From UBA6019 sp035535055 (GTDB lineage Bacteria; Chloroflexota; Dormibacteria; Dormibacterales; Dormibacteraceae): a stretch of 23,071 bases of DNA. The notes under the pieces were generated by a model that did no database searches, was not told the origin of the DNA, and saw only the letters and a program-made list of their open reading frames with translations. The DNA lies in NCBI GenBank assembly GCA_035535055.1, contig DATLQT010000102.1, forward strand, positions 1 through 23,071, given 5' to 3'. The position numbers and the translations under genes were made by a program. Shown here one piece after another: positions 15,482-22,842 of the stretch; positions within the stretch are counted from its first letter, which is position 1; each line of letters begins with the position of its first letter.

Positions 15482-16891
15482 ATGCCCGACTCCCTGCCCT
15501 GGACGCGAGAGCGCCTGATGGTCACCGGCGGCCTGATGCTGGCCATGTTCGTGGCGGCCATGGACGCGACCGTAGTCGGCACGGCGCTGCCGACGATCGC
15601 CCGCCAGCTGGGCCAGGTCGAGCTCTATCCGTGGATCTTCGCCGGCTACCTTTTGACCTCCACCACCAGCGTTCCCCTCTGGGGCCGGATGGCCGACCTG
15701 CGCGGCCGCAAGCCGGTGCTGCTGGCGGGCCTGGCCGCCTTCGTCGGCGGGTCGCTGCTCTGCGGCGCCAGCCCCAACATGCCCGCCCTCATCATCTTTC
15801 GCGCTTTGCAGGGCATCGGGGCGGGCTGCCTCCAGCCGGTGACGCTGACCGTCGTCGGCGACATCTTCCCGGTCGCCCAGCGGGCGCGGCTCCAGGGCCT
15901 TTTCAGCGCCATGTGGGCGATCGCGGCCGCGATCGGGCCCCTGATCGGCGGTGTCTTCGTCGTCACCATCGGCTGGCGGTGGGTCTTCCTCATCAACCTG
16001 CCGATCGGACTCGTCTGCGCGGTCCTCTTCCTTCGCTACCGGGAGCAGCGCGAGCACGGCGGGCGGCAGCGCCTCGACTACCTCGGAGCGGTGATCCTGA
16101 CCGGGGGGGTGGCAGTGCTTCTCTACGGCCTCGGCACGGGCAACCCCAGCGGTAAGGCGACCTGGCCGGTCGCCGTCGTGGGCGGACTGCTGCTGGTGTT
16201 CTACTTCGTCCGGGAGTTTCGGACCGAGTCGCCGACGATCCCGGTCCGCCTCCTGGGTGACGCGCTGATCGGGCCGGCGATAGCGATCTCGATGCTGGCG
16301 GGGACGCTGATGTTCGGCGTCAACGCCTACCTGCCGCTCTACGTGCAGACGGGGCTCGGCCGGACGGCGCTCGAAGCGGGTTGGTCGGTGGCGCCGCTCT
16401 CGGTCGGCTGGCCGATCGCGTCCGTCGTCGGCGGCCGCCTGCTGCTCCGGGTCGGCTACCGAGCCGTGGTCGCCGCCGGAGCCCTGCTGCTCTTCGCCGG
16501 CGCGGTGCTCCTGCTGCTCATCGCGAGCGAGGGGCCGGTTGCCGTGGGAGCTGCGACGCTAGTTATCGGGATGGGCCTCGGCGGGGTCCTGACGCCAATC
16601 CTGATCGTCGTCCAGAACGCGGTTCCCTGGCAGCGGCGAGGGTCGATCACGGCGCTGAACCAGTTCTCCCGCACCATCGGCGGCGCGATCGGCGTCTCCC
16701 TGATGGGGATCCTGGTCGAGGCGCGCCTGGGCCAGGGGCCGCTGGTGCCGGGAGCGCGCGTCCAGGCGGCGATCGAGCCCGTCTTCTGGAGCCTCGTCTG
16801 GCTTGGCGCGGCCGTCCTTGCCGGCGCCGTCGGCATCATCGTCGTCGCCGCCCGGACTCGCCGAGAAGAGGCTCGGGAGGTGGCCGTCTAG
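15482..16891 (+). CDS. DHA2-family (EmrB/QacA-type) MFS drug efflux transporter
   Basis: The 469-residue protein has about 14 hydrophobic helices, as in DHA2 transporters. Motif D1 is MDATVVGTALPTIARQL in helix 1, motif A is GRMADLRGRKPVLL between helices 2 and 3, an RALQGIGAG segment is in helix 4, and motif C (GPLIGGVFV) in helix 5 marks it as a drug:proton antiporter. ATG 15482 is chosen because the family begins right before helix 1; the reading frame is open upstream but overlaps the divergent methionine synthase-like gene. GATACT at 15465-15470 may be its -10 box. It converges with the small membrane protein gene downstream with a 3-nt gap. Substrates are unknown. Confidence 0.92.
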   Translation: MPDSLPWTRERLMVTGGLMLAMFVAAMDATVVGTALPTIARQLGQVELYPWIFAGYLLTSTTSVPLWGRMADLRGRKPVLLAGLAAFVGGSLLCGASPNMPALIIFRALQGIGAGCLQPVTLTVVGDIFPVAQRARLQGLFSAMWAIAAAIGPLIGGVFVVTIGWRWVFLINLPIGLVCAVLFLRYREQREHGGRQRLDYLGAVILTGGVAVLLYGLGTGNPSGKATWPVAVVGGLLLVFYFVREFRTESPTIPVRLLGDALIGPAIAISMLAGTLMFGVNAYLPLYVQTGLGRTALEAGWSVAPLSVGWPIASVVGGRLLLRVGYRAVVAAGALLLFAGAVLLLLIASEGPVAVGAATLVIGMGLGGVLTPILIVVQNAVPWQRRGSITALNQFSRTIGGAIGVSLMGILVEARLGQGPLVPGARVQAAIEPVFWSLVWLGAAVLAGAVGIIVVAARTRREEAREVAV

Positions 16892-16894
16892 CCC

Positions 16895-17230
16895 CTACCT
16901 GACCGGGTAGCCCTTCGGCTCGTCCTGGCCGGCAAGCTTGGTTGCCATCTCGGGCCGGTAGCGGCCGAGGAGGTAACCGCCCACCGTGAAGACGAGGTTG
17001 CGAAGCAGCCAGGCCGCGACCAGGACCCCGGCCAGTAGGCCCGTGTAGGTCAGGATGCTGCCGCTGAAGTCACCGATCGACCCGAGCGTCGTCGGGTAGG
17101 GCTGGGCGAGGCAACCCCAGACCGGGAGGACCGGTCCGATGCAGTCGAGACCGAGAAACCGGCGGGCGACCTGGTCGAACGTGAAGAAGAGCGCGACCAG
17201 GACGAGGAACACGATCAGCGTCCGCTTCAT
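16895..17230 (-). CDS. Small hypothetical membrane protein (111 aa)
   Basis: The product begins MKRTLIVFLVLVALFFTFDQ, a signal anchor or signal peptide, followed by an extracytoplasmic loop with two cysteines (LDCIGP, WGCLAQ) and a second hydrophobic segment (about residues 57-88). It ends in a polar tail (KLAGQDEPKGYPVR). ATG 17230 is preceded by AAGG close by and the frame upstream is non-coding in character, so the much longer reading frame to 17518 is rejected. It is divergent from the small ORF at 17312 across an AT-rich stretch. Family unknown. Confidence 0.65.
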   Translation of the reverse strand: MKRTLIVFLVLVALFFTFDQVARRFLGLDCIGPVLPVWGCLAQPYPTTLGSIGDFSGSILTYTGLLAGVLVAAWLLRNLVFTVGGYLLGRYRPEMATKLAGQDEPKGYPVR

Positions 17231-17300
17231 GCCTTGAGGTAACGCGCAGGGTGGCGATTTCCACCGGCCCCGTTCCCTTCCTGATATTGAGATGATCAGG

Positions 17301-17309
17301 TTATCCACA
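17301..17309 (+). promoter_or_regulatory. TTATCCACA: perfect DnaA-box consensus that also serves as a -10-like element
   Basis: TTATCCACA matches the bacterial DnaA box consensus exactly. TTATCC also lies 5 nt before TTG 17312 and may be a -10 box for a leaderless transcript. It is a single copy in the window within a short AT-rich island (17281-17315); no cluster of boxes and no dnaA or dnaN gene, so this is not shown to be an origin. Confidence 0.35.
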
Positions 17310-17311
17310 CA

Positions 17312-17494
17312 TTGAGCACACCATTCAGTCCCCGGCCGGTGGTTCTGCCGGAGGGGTGGGAAGCGATCGAGGTCGAGCGGATCTGGGTGCGTGGCCGGCC
17401 GGCCCGCCTGGTCGCCCGTCACGGGGACGACCGCGCCAGGATCGAGCTGGCGCCCGTCGCCGATCCGCTGGGTCCGTCGCCCAGCGCCGGCTGA
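17312..17494 (+). CDS. Small hypothetical protein (60 aa)
   Basis: The ORF starts at TTG 17312 and encodes LPEGWEAIEVERIWVRGRPA followed by RLVARHGDDRARIELAP, an alternating pattern suggesting a small beta-rich protein. Third codon positions are strongly G/C, which supports translation. No Shine-Dalgarno is present, but TTATCC lies 5 nt upstream, consistent with leaderless initiation. It converges on the glycosidase gene with a 13-nt gap and is divergent from the small membrane protein gene. Family unknown; the start is uncertain. Confidence 0.45.
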   Translation: MSTPFSPRPVVLPEGWEAIEVERIWVRGRPARLVARHGDDRARIELAPVADPLGPSPSAG

Positions 17495-17507
17495 AACCCG
17501 GCGGGGA

Positions 17508-18908
17508 TCAGGGCCCACCGGCGGGAGTGACCTCCGCCGGCTCCCCCCGGGCGTCCGACGATGCGATGAGGCGCCGGTAGACCTCGGCGGCGCGCGTCGG
17601 CCGGCGCTTCAGCTCGGAGTCGCCGTCGAGGTCGACGTGGTAGAGCCCGAAGTCGGTGTGGGGTGAAAAGGGCAGGCCCCATTCGCGGTTGGAGGTGATG
17701 CTCCAGACCAGATAGGCGGCGATCGGGATGCCCGATGCCCGCGCCTCCTCGACCTCGCGCACGTGGCGCTCTAAGTACTCGGCCCGCTCGACGCCATCGG
17801 CGACGCTGACGCAGCCGTTCTCCACCACGACGATCGGCAGCCGCGGGAAGAGCTTGGCGTAGCGGCGGAGCATGTCGCCCAGGGCGGCCGGCCAGACGGG
17901 CGCCCGCTCGAAGCGGCCCATGCCGGCGTCCAGGAGCCGCTGGAAACCCCGGAGCTCGAAGGTCCGGATGCCCCAGTAGTAGTCGAAGCCGACGAAGTCC
18001 ATCTGTCCGGCGCAGTCGGCCGGGCAGAGGAAGTGGGCGAGCCTGCCGGCCATCCCCAGGTTCCACCAGTCGGCCGCCAGGATGGTCGGCAGGAAGGTGA
18101 GGATCCGCGGCAGCGGGCCGAGCATCCGCTCCATCGCGCGCTTGGCGCGAGTCCTCCTGGCGGCCTGCTTGCCGTGGCCGGTCATCTGCTCGAAGGTGTT
18201 GATCCTGCCGGCCCGCCAATCGACCAGCCGCTGCAGCCAGGCCGGCACGCCGAGCAGCAGCGGGTTGGCTCCGACCATCGCCGCCGGTTGGTGATGCTTG
18301 ATGACGCGCCGGACGTCGCGGTGGCCGCGGAAGAGGTTCCGCATGAGACGGGCGCAGGACTCCATCTGCTGGTGGCTGGTCGCCGTCAGGGGAAGCCCGG
18401 GGGGCATCCGGTAGCCATGCTGCCACCAGGGTTTGAGGTAGCCGAAGACCAGCTCGCTGGGCTCGTTGATCGTGATCCACCACCGCACCCTTTGGCCCAT
18501 CGCCTTGACCACCTTGTCGGTGTAGGCGGCAAAGCGGTGGGGGAAGTCCTCCGCCAGCGGGTCGACGTGGAGTGGCCAGACGTAATGGAGGAGGGTCACC
18601 ATCGGCTCCATCCCGGCGCCCCTCACCGCGGAGGCGAGGTCGCGGTAGTGATCGAGCGCCTCCTGGTTGAATACGCCCGGCTCGGGCTCGACCCGGGCCC
18701 AGCTGACGCTGAAGCGGAACATGGTGCAGCCGAGGCCGGCCGCCAGCTGGACATCCTCCTCGAAGCGGTTCCAGAAATCGGTCGCCCGCCCGCGCGGGGT
18801 CTGGCCGGGCCCCCGCTCCCAGGTATCCCGGATGTCCGGATAGCGCGGGTCGAATGCCTCGCACTGGTGGTCGGCGGTCGCCACTCCGAAATGCACGTGC
18901 CTCATCAT
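17508..18908 (-). CDS. Glycoside hydrolase family 1 (beta-glucosidase-like)
   Basis: The 466-residue protein shows GH1 landmarks: N-terminal HFGVATADHQCEAF, substrate-region FRFSVSWARVEPEPG, acid/base E149 in WWITINEPSE, nucleophile E363 in VVVENGC, and a late WSITSNREWGL corresponding to the sugar-binding W-S-x-x-x-N-x-E-W. It has no signal peptide, so it acts in the cytoplasm on a glycoside taken up by the cell; aglycone and sugar are unknown. Length is normal for GH1. ATG 18908 or 18905 is preferred; a TTG at 18932 would overlap the divergent uracil-DNA glycosylase gene. No Shine-Dalgarno is evident. It stands alone, without sugar transporter genes beside it. Confidence 0.88.
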   Translation of the reverse strand: MMRHVHFGVATADHQCEAFDPRYPDIRDTWERGPGQTPRGRATDFWNRFEEDVQLAAGLGCTMFRFSVSWARVEPEPGVFNQEALDHYRDLASAVRGAGMEPMVTLLHYVWPLHVDPLAEDFPHRFAAYTDKVVKAMGQRVRWWITINEPSELVFGYLKPWWQHGYRMPPGLPLTATSHQQMESCARLMRNLFRGHRDVRRVIKHHQPAAMVGANPLLLGVPAWLQRLVDWRAGRINTFEQMTGHGKQAARRTRAKRAMERMLGPLPRILTFLPTILAADWWNLGMAGRLAHFLCPADCAGQMDFVGFDYYWGIRTFELRGFQRLLDAGMGRFERAPVWPAALGDMLRRYAKLFPRLPIVVVENGCVSVADGVERAEYLERHVREVEEARASGIPIAAYLVWSITSNREWGLPFSPHTDFGLYHVDLDGDSELKRRPTRAAEVYRRLIASSDARGEPAEVTPAGGP

Positions 18909-18925
18909 CCGGTAGCGGAGACCCG

Positions 18926-19495
18926 GTGCCAACCTCGAGACAGCCTTATCGCCCCACCCGAGCCGAGCTAGAGGCCGCCCGCGGCCTGGTCGTCGAGGAC
19001 GTCATCGGGCCCGGCCTGCGGGTTCTCTTCTGCGGGATCAACCCCGGCCTTTACTCGGGGGCGACCGGCCATCACTTCGCGCGCCCGGGCAACCGCTTTT
19101 GGCCGGCGCTCCATCGCTCCGGCTTCACGCCCCGCCAGCTGGCGCCGTGGGAGGAGCGCCAGTTGCTCCGTCTGGGCCTCGGGATCACCAACCTGGTGAT
19201 GCGGACGACCGCCCGGGCGTCCGAGCTGTCGGACGAGGAGCTCCGCGCCGGCGGCCGGGAACTGACCGAGCGCGTCAACCGCTTCCGCCCGCGCTGGCTG
19301 GCGGTTCTCGGGGTGACGGCCTACCGGGCGGCGTTCGGCCTCCAGGCCAGCTCGGTGGGACCGCAGACCGACCGGCTGGGCCCCGCCCGGGTCTGGCTGC
19401 TGCCCAATCCAAGCGGCCTCAACGCGCACTACCAGCTACCGGAGCTGGCGTCCGAATTCGACCGCTTGCGGGCGGCGGTGGGAACAGGTGATTGA
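18926..19495 (+). CDS. mug: Mug-type G/U(T) mismatch-specific DNA glycosylase
   Basis: The 189-residue protein has the two hallmark motifs of the Mug/TDG branch of uracil-DNA glycosylases: the catalytic-pocket GINPGLYSG (N39) and the DNA-intercalation motif NPSGLN (161-166). It also has GHHFARPGNRFWPALHRSGF, typical of the family. It excises uracil or modified bases from mismatched double-stranded DNA in base-excision repair. GTG 18926 is preferred over the longer frame because AGCGGAG ends 5 nt upstream and the Mug homology begins soon after. It is divergent from the GH1 gene with only 17 nt between the start codons, so each promoter must extend into the other gene or overlap it. Confidence 0.9.
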   Translation: MPTSRQPYRPTRAELEAARGLVVEDVIGPGLRVLFCGINPGLYSGATGHHFARPGNRFWPALHRSGFTPRQLAPWEERQLLRLGLGITNLVMRTTARASELSDEELRAGGRELTERVNRFRPRWLAVLGVTAYRAAFGLQASSVGPQTDRLGPARVWLLPNPSGLNAHYQLPELASEFDRLRAAVGTGD

Positions 19496-19519
19496 AATCG
19501 GGGATTCTCTATCTATGCT
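19492..19519 (+). promoter_or_regulatory. Promoter TTGAAA-N16-TATGCT, leaderless second marR gene
   Basis: TTGAAA (19492-19497) and TATGCT (19514-19519) are separated by 16 nt. The expected start of transcription falls on GTG 19526. The -35 box overlaps the stop of the glycosylase gene, so the MarR gene has its own promoter. Confidence 0.55.
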
Positions 19520-19525
19520 GTGGCC

Positions 19526-19987
19526 GTGAATTCGCCGGCCGCCTCGGCGGCCCTCAATGAATCGGAGACCCAGGCCTGGGTTGGGCTGCTCCATGCCCAC
19601 GCGACCCTGGTCAAGCAGCTCGATGCCGAGCTGACCGCCGCCCACGGCCTCTCGCTCTCCGGTTTCGAGGTGCTCTGGCGGCTGGCCGGGGCAGACCACG
19701 GAAGGCTGCGGATGACCGACCTGGCGGGCCTGGTGATGCTCAGTCCCAGCGGCCTCTCCCGGCTGGTCGACCGCCTGGGATCGGAGGGGATGATCGACCG
19801 GGTGGCCTGCCCCGAGGACGGCCGCGCGGTCAACGCGACCATCACCGAGGCGGGACGCCGCAAGCTGGAGGAGTCGCGGGAGACCCATTTCGAGGGCATC
19901 CGGCGGCGCTTCCTCGCCCACTTCGACGAGGCCGAGATTGGCCAGCTGGCCGTCTTCTGGACGAGGTTCGCCCCGAACTGCAGCTGA
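19526..19987 (+). CDS. MarR-family transcriptional regulator
   Basis: The ~153-residue protein has the MarR fold: LSLSGFEVLWRLAGADHGRL, recognition helix LSPSGLSRLVDRLGSEGMID, wing CPEDGRAVNATITEAGRRKL and helical ends for dimerisation. The start may be GTG 19520 or GTG 19526; the latter fits the promoter TTGAAA-N16-TATGCT as a leaderless start. It overlaps the following lipoprotein gene by CTGA, so it probably controls that gene. Ligand unknown. Confidence 0.87.
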   Translation: MNSPAASAALNESETQAWVGLLHAHATLVKQLDAELTAAHGLSLSGFEVLWRLAGADHGRLRMTDLAGLVMLSPSGLSRLVDRLGSEGMIDRVACPEDGRAVNATITEAGRRKLEESRETHFEGIRRRFLAHFDEAEIGQLAVFWTRFAPNCS

Positions 19988-21366
19988 GGGCAGCCGGCCT
20001 CCTCGCCGTGCTCGTCCTCGCCCTCGCCGCCTGCGGCAGCCCACCCGCCAAGCCCTCCCTTTCGACGACGCCGTCGGCCATCGCCGTCTCACCTCCTCCG
20101 TCGCCGGCCCCGACCTCGACGCACAACCCTGACTTCCCCTGGCCCCAGTATCTGGGCAGCCTGGCCCGCTTCGGGGTGGGCCCCGCCTCGCCGGCGCTCG
20201 ACTCGGTCAAGGCCACCTGGAGCGCACCCCTCGACGGTCTCGAATATGCGGAGCCCCTGCTGGCCCAGGGCCGCGTCTTCGCCGCCACCGAGGACGACTC
20301 CGTCTACGCCATCGATGTGGCCTCGGGTTCGCTGGCCTGGCACGTCAACCTCGGCTCGCCGATGCGGGCTTCGCAGCTCCCCTGCGGGGACATCGACCCC
20401 TCCGGCATCACCTCCACCCCCGCCATCGACCCCATCACCTCGACCCTCTACGCCGTCGGTTTTTTGCAACCCGGCCGCCACGTCCTCTTCGCGCTCGACC
20501 TGGCGAACGGCTCGATCCGCTGGCAGCGGACGATCGACCCGCCGTCGCTCTCGCCGCTGGTCCACCAGCAGCGGGGGGCGCTGACGATCGCCGACGGCCG
20601 CGTCTACGTGCCCTACGGTGGGCTCTACGGGGACTGCGGCGACTACCGCGGCTGGATGGTCGCTTCGTCGCTCGACGGAACCGGCGGCCTTCTCTCCTAC
20701 GAGGTCAAGGCCGCGCGAGAGGCCGGCATCTGGGCGCCCGGTGGCGCGGTGGTCGGTCCCACCGGTGACCTCTTCGTCGCGGCCGGCAACGCCGAGGGTC
20801 AGGGGTTCAACTACGGCAACTCGGTGATCCGCCTGCGTCCGGACCTGACCGAGGTGGACCACTGGGCGCCCACCAACTGGGCGGCTCTCAACGCGTCGGA
20901 CACCGACGTCGGCTCGATCACGCCGGCGCTGCTCGAGGACGGCCTGCTCTTCCAGGCGGGCAAGGAGGGGGTGGGGTATCTGGTCAACTCCGACCACCTG
21001 GGCGGGGTGGGCGGCGAGCTCTACTCGGCGCGCGTCTGCGACGGCCTCGACTACGGGGCGACTGCCTATTCGCCTCCGATGCTCTACGTTCCCTGTCGCG
21101 GCATCGGGATCACCGCGCTGCGGGTCTCGGGATCGTCGTTCTCGATCGCCTGGAAGGCCTCGGGAGGGGGCTACACGCCGGTGGTGGCTGGCGGCTGGCT
21201 CTGGACCATCGGTCCCTCACAGCTGGTCCAGGTCGCCCTCGACACCGGCGCCGTCCACGCCACCTACCCGCTTCCGGGCGTGGCGAGCTTCGCGACCTCC
21301 ACGCCCGGATACGGGGCGCTCTTCGTGCCGGCCGGCGACCACCTCGTCCGCTTCGCGCCCGGCTAG
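19984..21366 (+). CDS. Lipoprotein with PQQ-like beta-propeller repeats, probable CTG start
   Basis: With CTG 19984 as start the N-terminus is (M)RAAGLLAVLVLALAAC, a proper lipoprotein signal peptide with a lipobox and lipidated C17. The internal GTG 20008 would leave no charged n-region. The CTG overlaps the marR stop as CTGA. After a Pro/Ser/Thr-rich linker, the body contains repeated blades of the PQQ/quinoprotein type: LEYAEPLLAQGRVFAATEDD, VYAIDVASGSLAWHVNLGSP, LFALDLANGSIRWQRTIDPP and similar. It is an extracellular, membrane-anchored beta-propeller of about 460 residues. Residues needed for real PQQ catalysis are not evident, so a binding or scaffold role is as likely as an enzyme. The stop interlocks with that of the opposing gene in GGCTAGCC. 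Confidence 0.82.
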   Translation: MRAAGLLAVLVLALAACGSPPAKPSLSTTPSAIAVSPPPSPAPTSTHNPDFPWPQYLGSLARFGVGPASPALDSVKATWSAPLDGLEYAEPLLAQGRVFAATEDDSVYAIDVASGSLAWHVNLGSPMRASQLPCGDIDPSGITSTPAIDPITSTLYAVGFLQPGRHVLFALDLANGSIRWQRTIDPPSLSPLVHQQRGALTIADGRVYVPYGGLYGDCGDYRGWMVASSLDGTGGLLSYEVKAAREAGIWAPGGAVVGPTGDLFVAAGNAEGQGFNYGNSVIRLRPDLTEVDHWAPTNWAALNASDTDVGSITPALLEDGLLFQAGKEGVGYLVNSDHLGGVGGELYSARVCDGLDYGATAYSPPMLYVPCRGIGITALRVSGSSFSIAWKASGGGYTPVVAGGWLWTIGPSQLVQVALDTGAVHATYPLPGVASFATSTPGYGALFVPAGDHLVRFAPG

Positions 21367-22225
21367 CCCACCGGCGCGACGATCCGGTTGCGCAGGACCC
21401 CGATCTTCTCGACCTCGGTCTCCATCACCTCACCAGGCCGGAGGAACTCGGCCGGGGTGCGAGCCTGGCCGACGCCGTCGGGCGTCCCGGTCGCGATCAG
21501 CGTCCCGCCGGCAGGGTCATCCCCTTCGAGGCCCACTCGATGACCGCATCGACGCGGTAGATCATGTCGCGCGTGTTTCCATCCTGCTTGACGGCACCGT
21601 CGACCCGAAGCTGAAGGTTCAGCGACTGCGGGTCGCCGAGCTCGTCGGGCGTGACGATCCAGGGACCGGCCGGGCAGGACCGATCGAGGCTCTTACCCTT
21701 GAAGAACTGGCCGCCCCAGCCGTTCTGGATGTCGCGCGCGCTGACGTCGTTGAGGACCGTGTAGCCGAAGACGTGGGCGAGCGGCCCCTCGCGCCGGATG
21801 TTGGCGCCCGCCCGACCGATGACGACGGCGATCTCGACCTCCCAGTCGATCTTGTCGCTGATCGCCGGGTCGACGGTGATGTCGGCGAAGGGCTCGGTGA
21901 GCGAGGTGATCGCCTTGGTGAAGATGGTCGGGGGGCCCGGCTCCCGGTTCTCCTTCTGCGCCGTCTCCTCGGCGTGCTTATGGTAGTTGCGGCCGATCGC
22001 GACCACGTTGCCCCAGGGCGGGTCGAGCGGGGCGAGCAGCTCCAGCCCGCTCAGCTGGTGGGCCCGGCCGCCGCCCGAGTCGAAGGCTGAACGCGCGGCG
22101 GCGAGGCCCCGCTCGCCGGCGTCGATCAGCGCCAGCATGTCGGCGAAGCTGGACAGCTCGACCACCTCGTCGCTGCCCGGGCGCATCGCCCCCAGCCTCG
22201 CTCCGCCATTTGACCGGAATCTCAA
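21363..22225 (-). pseudogene. Fumarylacetoacetate hydrolase-family protein, one frameshift near the 3' end
   Basis: From TTG 22225 the protein runs LRFRSNGGARLGAM ... NVVAIGRNYHKHAEET, with metal-binding acids in DWEVEIAVVIGR, then LNDVSARDIQ, FKGKSLDRSCPAGPWIV and EWASKGMTLPAG, where the frame meets TGA at about 21497. Shifting by one base gives GTLIATGTPDGVGQARTPAE and VMETEVEKIGVLRNRIVAPV, i.e. the conserved FAH-family C-terminus, ending at the TAG at 21363-21365. One extra G in the GGG at about 21504-21506 restores the frame (PAGTLIATGTPDGVG). All key regions survive, so a consensus error is as likely as a real mutation. The family cleaves C-C bonds or hydrates acylpyruvate-type compounds in aromatic degradation. 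Confidence 0.8.
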
Positions 22226-22510
22226 CAGCCGGTTTTCACAACCTCATCTGGTCGGCGGCCGACCACCGCATCGCCACCCGGCTGCTGGGGGGCCTGAAGT
22301 CACAGAGCATCCGGTTCCAGTTCCAGACGATCCTTCGCCAGGCCGGACGGAGCGCTCGTCCGGGAGCACGAGATCATTTACGCCGCCCTGGTCGCCCAAG
22401 ATCCCGAAGCCGCCGAGGCGGTGATGCGGGCTCACCTGGTCGAGGTGCTCGACACCCTCCGCTGGGCGATCGATAGCCAGCGGAACGCGGCCGGCTGGCT
22501 GCCCGCCTAG
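22210..22510 (+). pseudogene. Remnant of a GntR/FadR-type regulator (FCD domain only), frameshifted
   Basis: Frame 1 gives GFHNLIWSAADHRIATRLLG and FQTILRQAGR; after a one-base shift near 22346 a second frame gives GALVREHEIIYAALVAQDPE, AAEAVMRAHLVEVLDTLRW and a stop TAG at 22508-22510. Together these are the second half of an FCD ligand-binding domain, including the three His positions (FHN, REHE, RAHL) that bind metal in this family. No winged-helix domain lies upstream: the sequence runs directly into the divergent FAH-family gene, with overlapping ends. So the 5' part, with the DNA-binding domain, has been lost. GntR regulators often sit beside FAH-family catabolic genes, so this may be its former regulator (inference). 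Confidence 0.7.
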
Positions 22511-22567
22511 GAGCCATTCCCCGCTTCGGTCGGCCCTGTGCCCTCCGGGTAACATGGGCCGTGGGTT

Positions 22568-22644
22568 CGGGGAGTAGCGCAGCCCGGTAGCGCACTTGAC
22601 TGGGGGTCAAGTGGTCGCAGGTTCAAATCCTGTCTCCCCGACCA
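22568..22644 (+). tRNA. tRNA-Pro (anticodon GGG), CCA encoded
   Basis: A full cloverleaf: acceptor stem CGGGGAG/CTCCCCG (22568-22574 and 22634-22640), D-arm with GCGC/GCGC pairs, anticodon stem CTTGA/TCAAG with loop CTGGGGG, so anticodon GGG at 22602-22604, and T-arm GCAGG-TTCAAAT-CCTGT. Discriminator A and CCA follow at 22641-22644. TAACAT at 22550-22555 could be its -10 box. A tyrosine recombinase gene begins 135 nt downstream, making this tRNA a probable attachment site. Confidence 0.96.
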
Positions 22645-22842
22645 AACCCCCGCATTTGAATACGGTTGGCACAGCGTGGGTATCAAAGTTTGGGCCATTG
22701 GAAGGGCCTGGGAACCCTGCTGGAAAAGGCCGTGTCAAGTGGCCTTCGGGAGCGGTTTTCCGGCCTGGAGGACCCAAAATGGCGCCCAGAATGACCTCTT
22801 TGACCCTTGTCCGGGGTTCCCTGCAGGCCTCGTCAAGTGGCC
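22606..22842 (+). repeat. Three direct copies of GTCAAGTGG around tRNA-Pro and integrase start
   Basis: GTCAAGTGG occurs at 22606-22614 (3' side of the tRNA anticodon arm), 22734-22742 and 22832-22840; the last two extend to GTCAAGTGGCC. Start-to-start spacings are 128 and 98 nt. Repeats next to an integrase gene can be recombinase-binding or attachment sites; this role is inference. Confidence 0.5.
22645..22778. other. Non-coding gap between tRNA-Pro and integrase gene
   Basis: A 134-nt stretch that is less GC-rich than its surroundings. It contains one copy of GTCAAGTGG (22734-22742) also found in the tRNA and in the integrase start region, and a strong ribosome-binding site for the integrase at 22767-22771. 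It may include the attachment site and recombinase arm sites, but no core is provable from one end alone. Confidence 0.35.

Noticed and set aside
17231..17518. N-terminal extension of the small membrane protein at 16895-17230
   Set aside because: The extension is Arg/Pro-rich, covers the divergent promoter and another ORF, and precedes an obvious signal-anchor Met.
17419..18864. 481-codon minus-strand frame overlapping the GH1 gene
   Set aside because: It is the shifted shadow of the GH1 gene, without any of the catalytic motifs.
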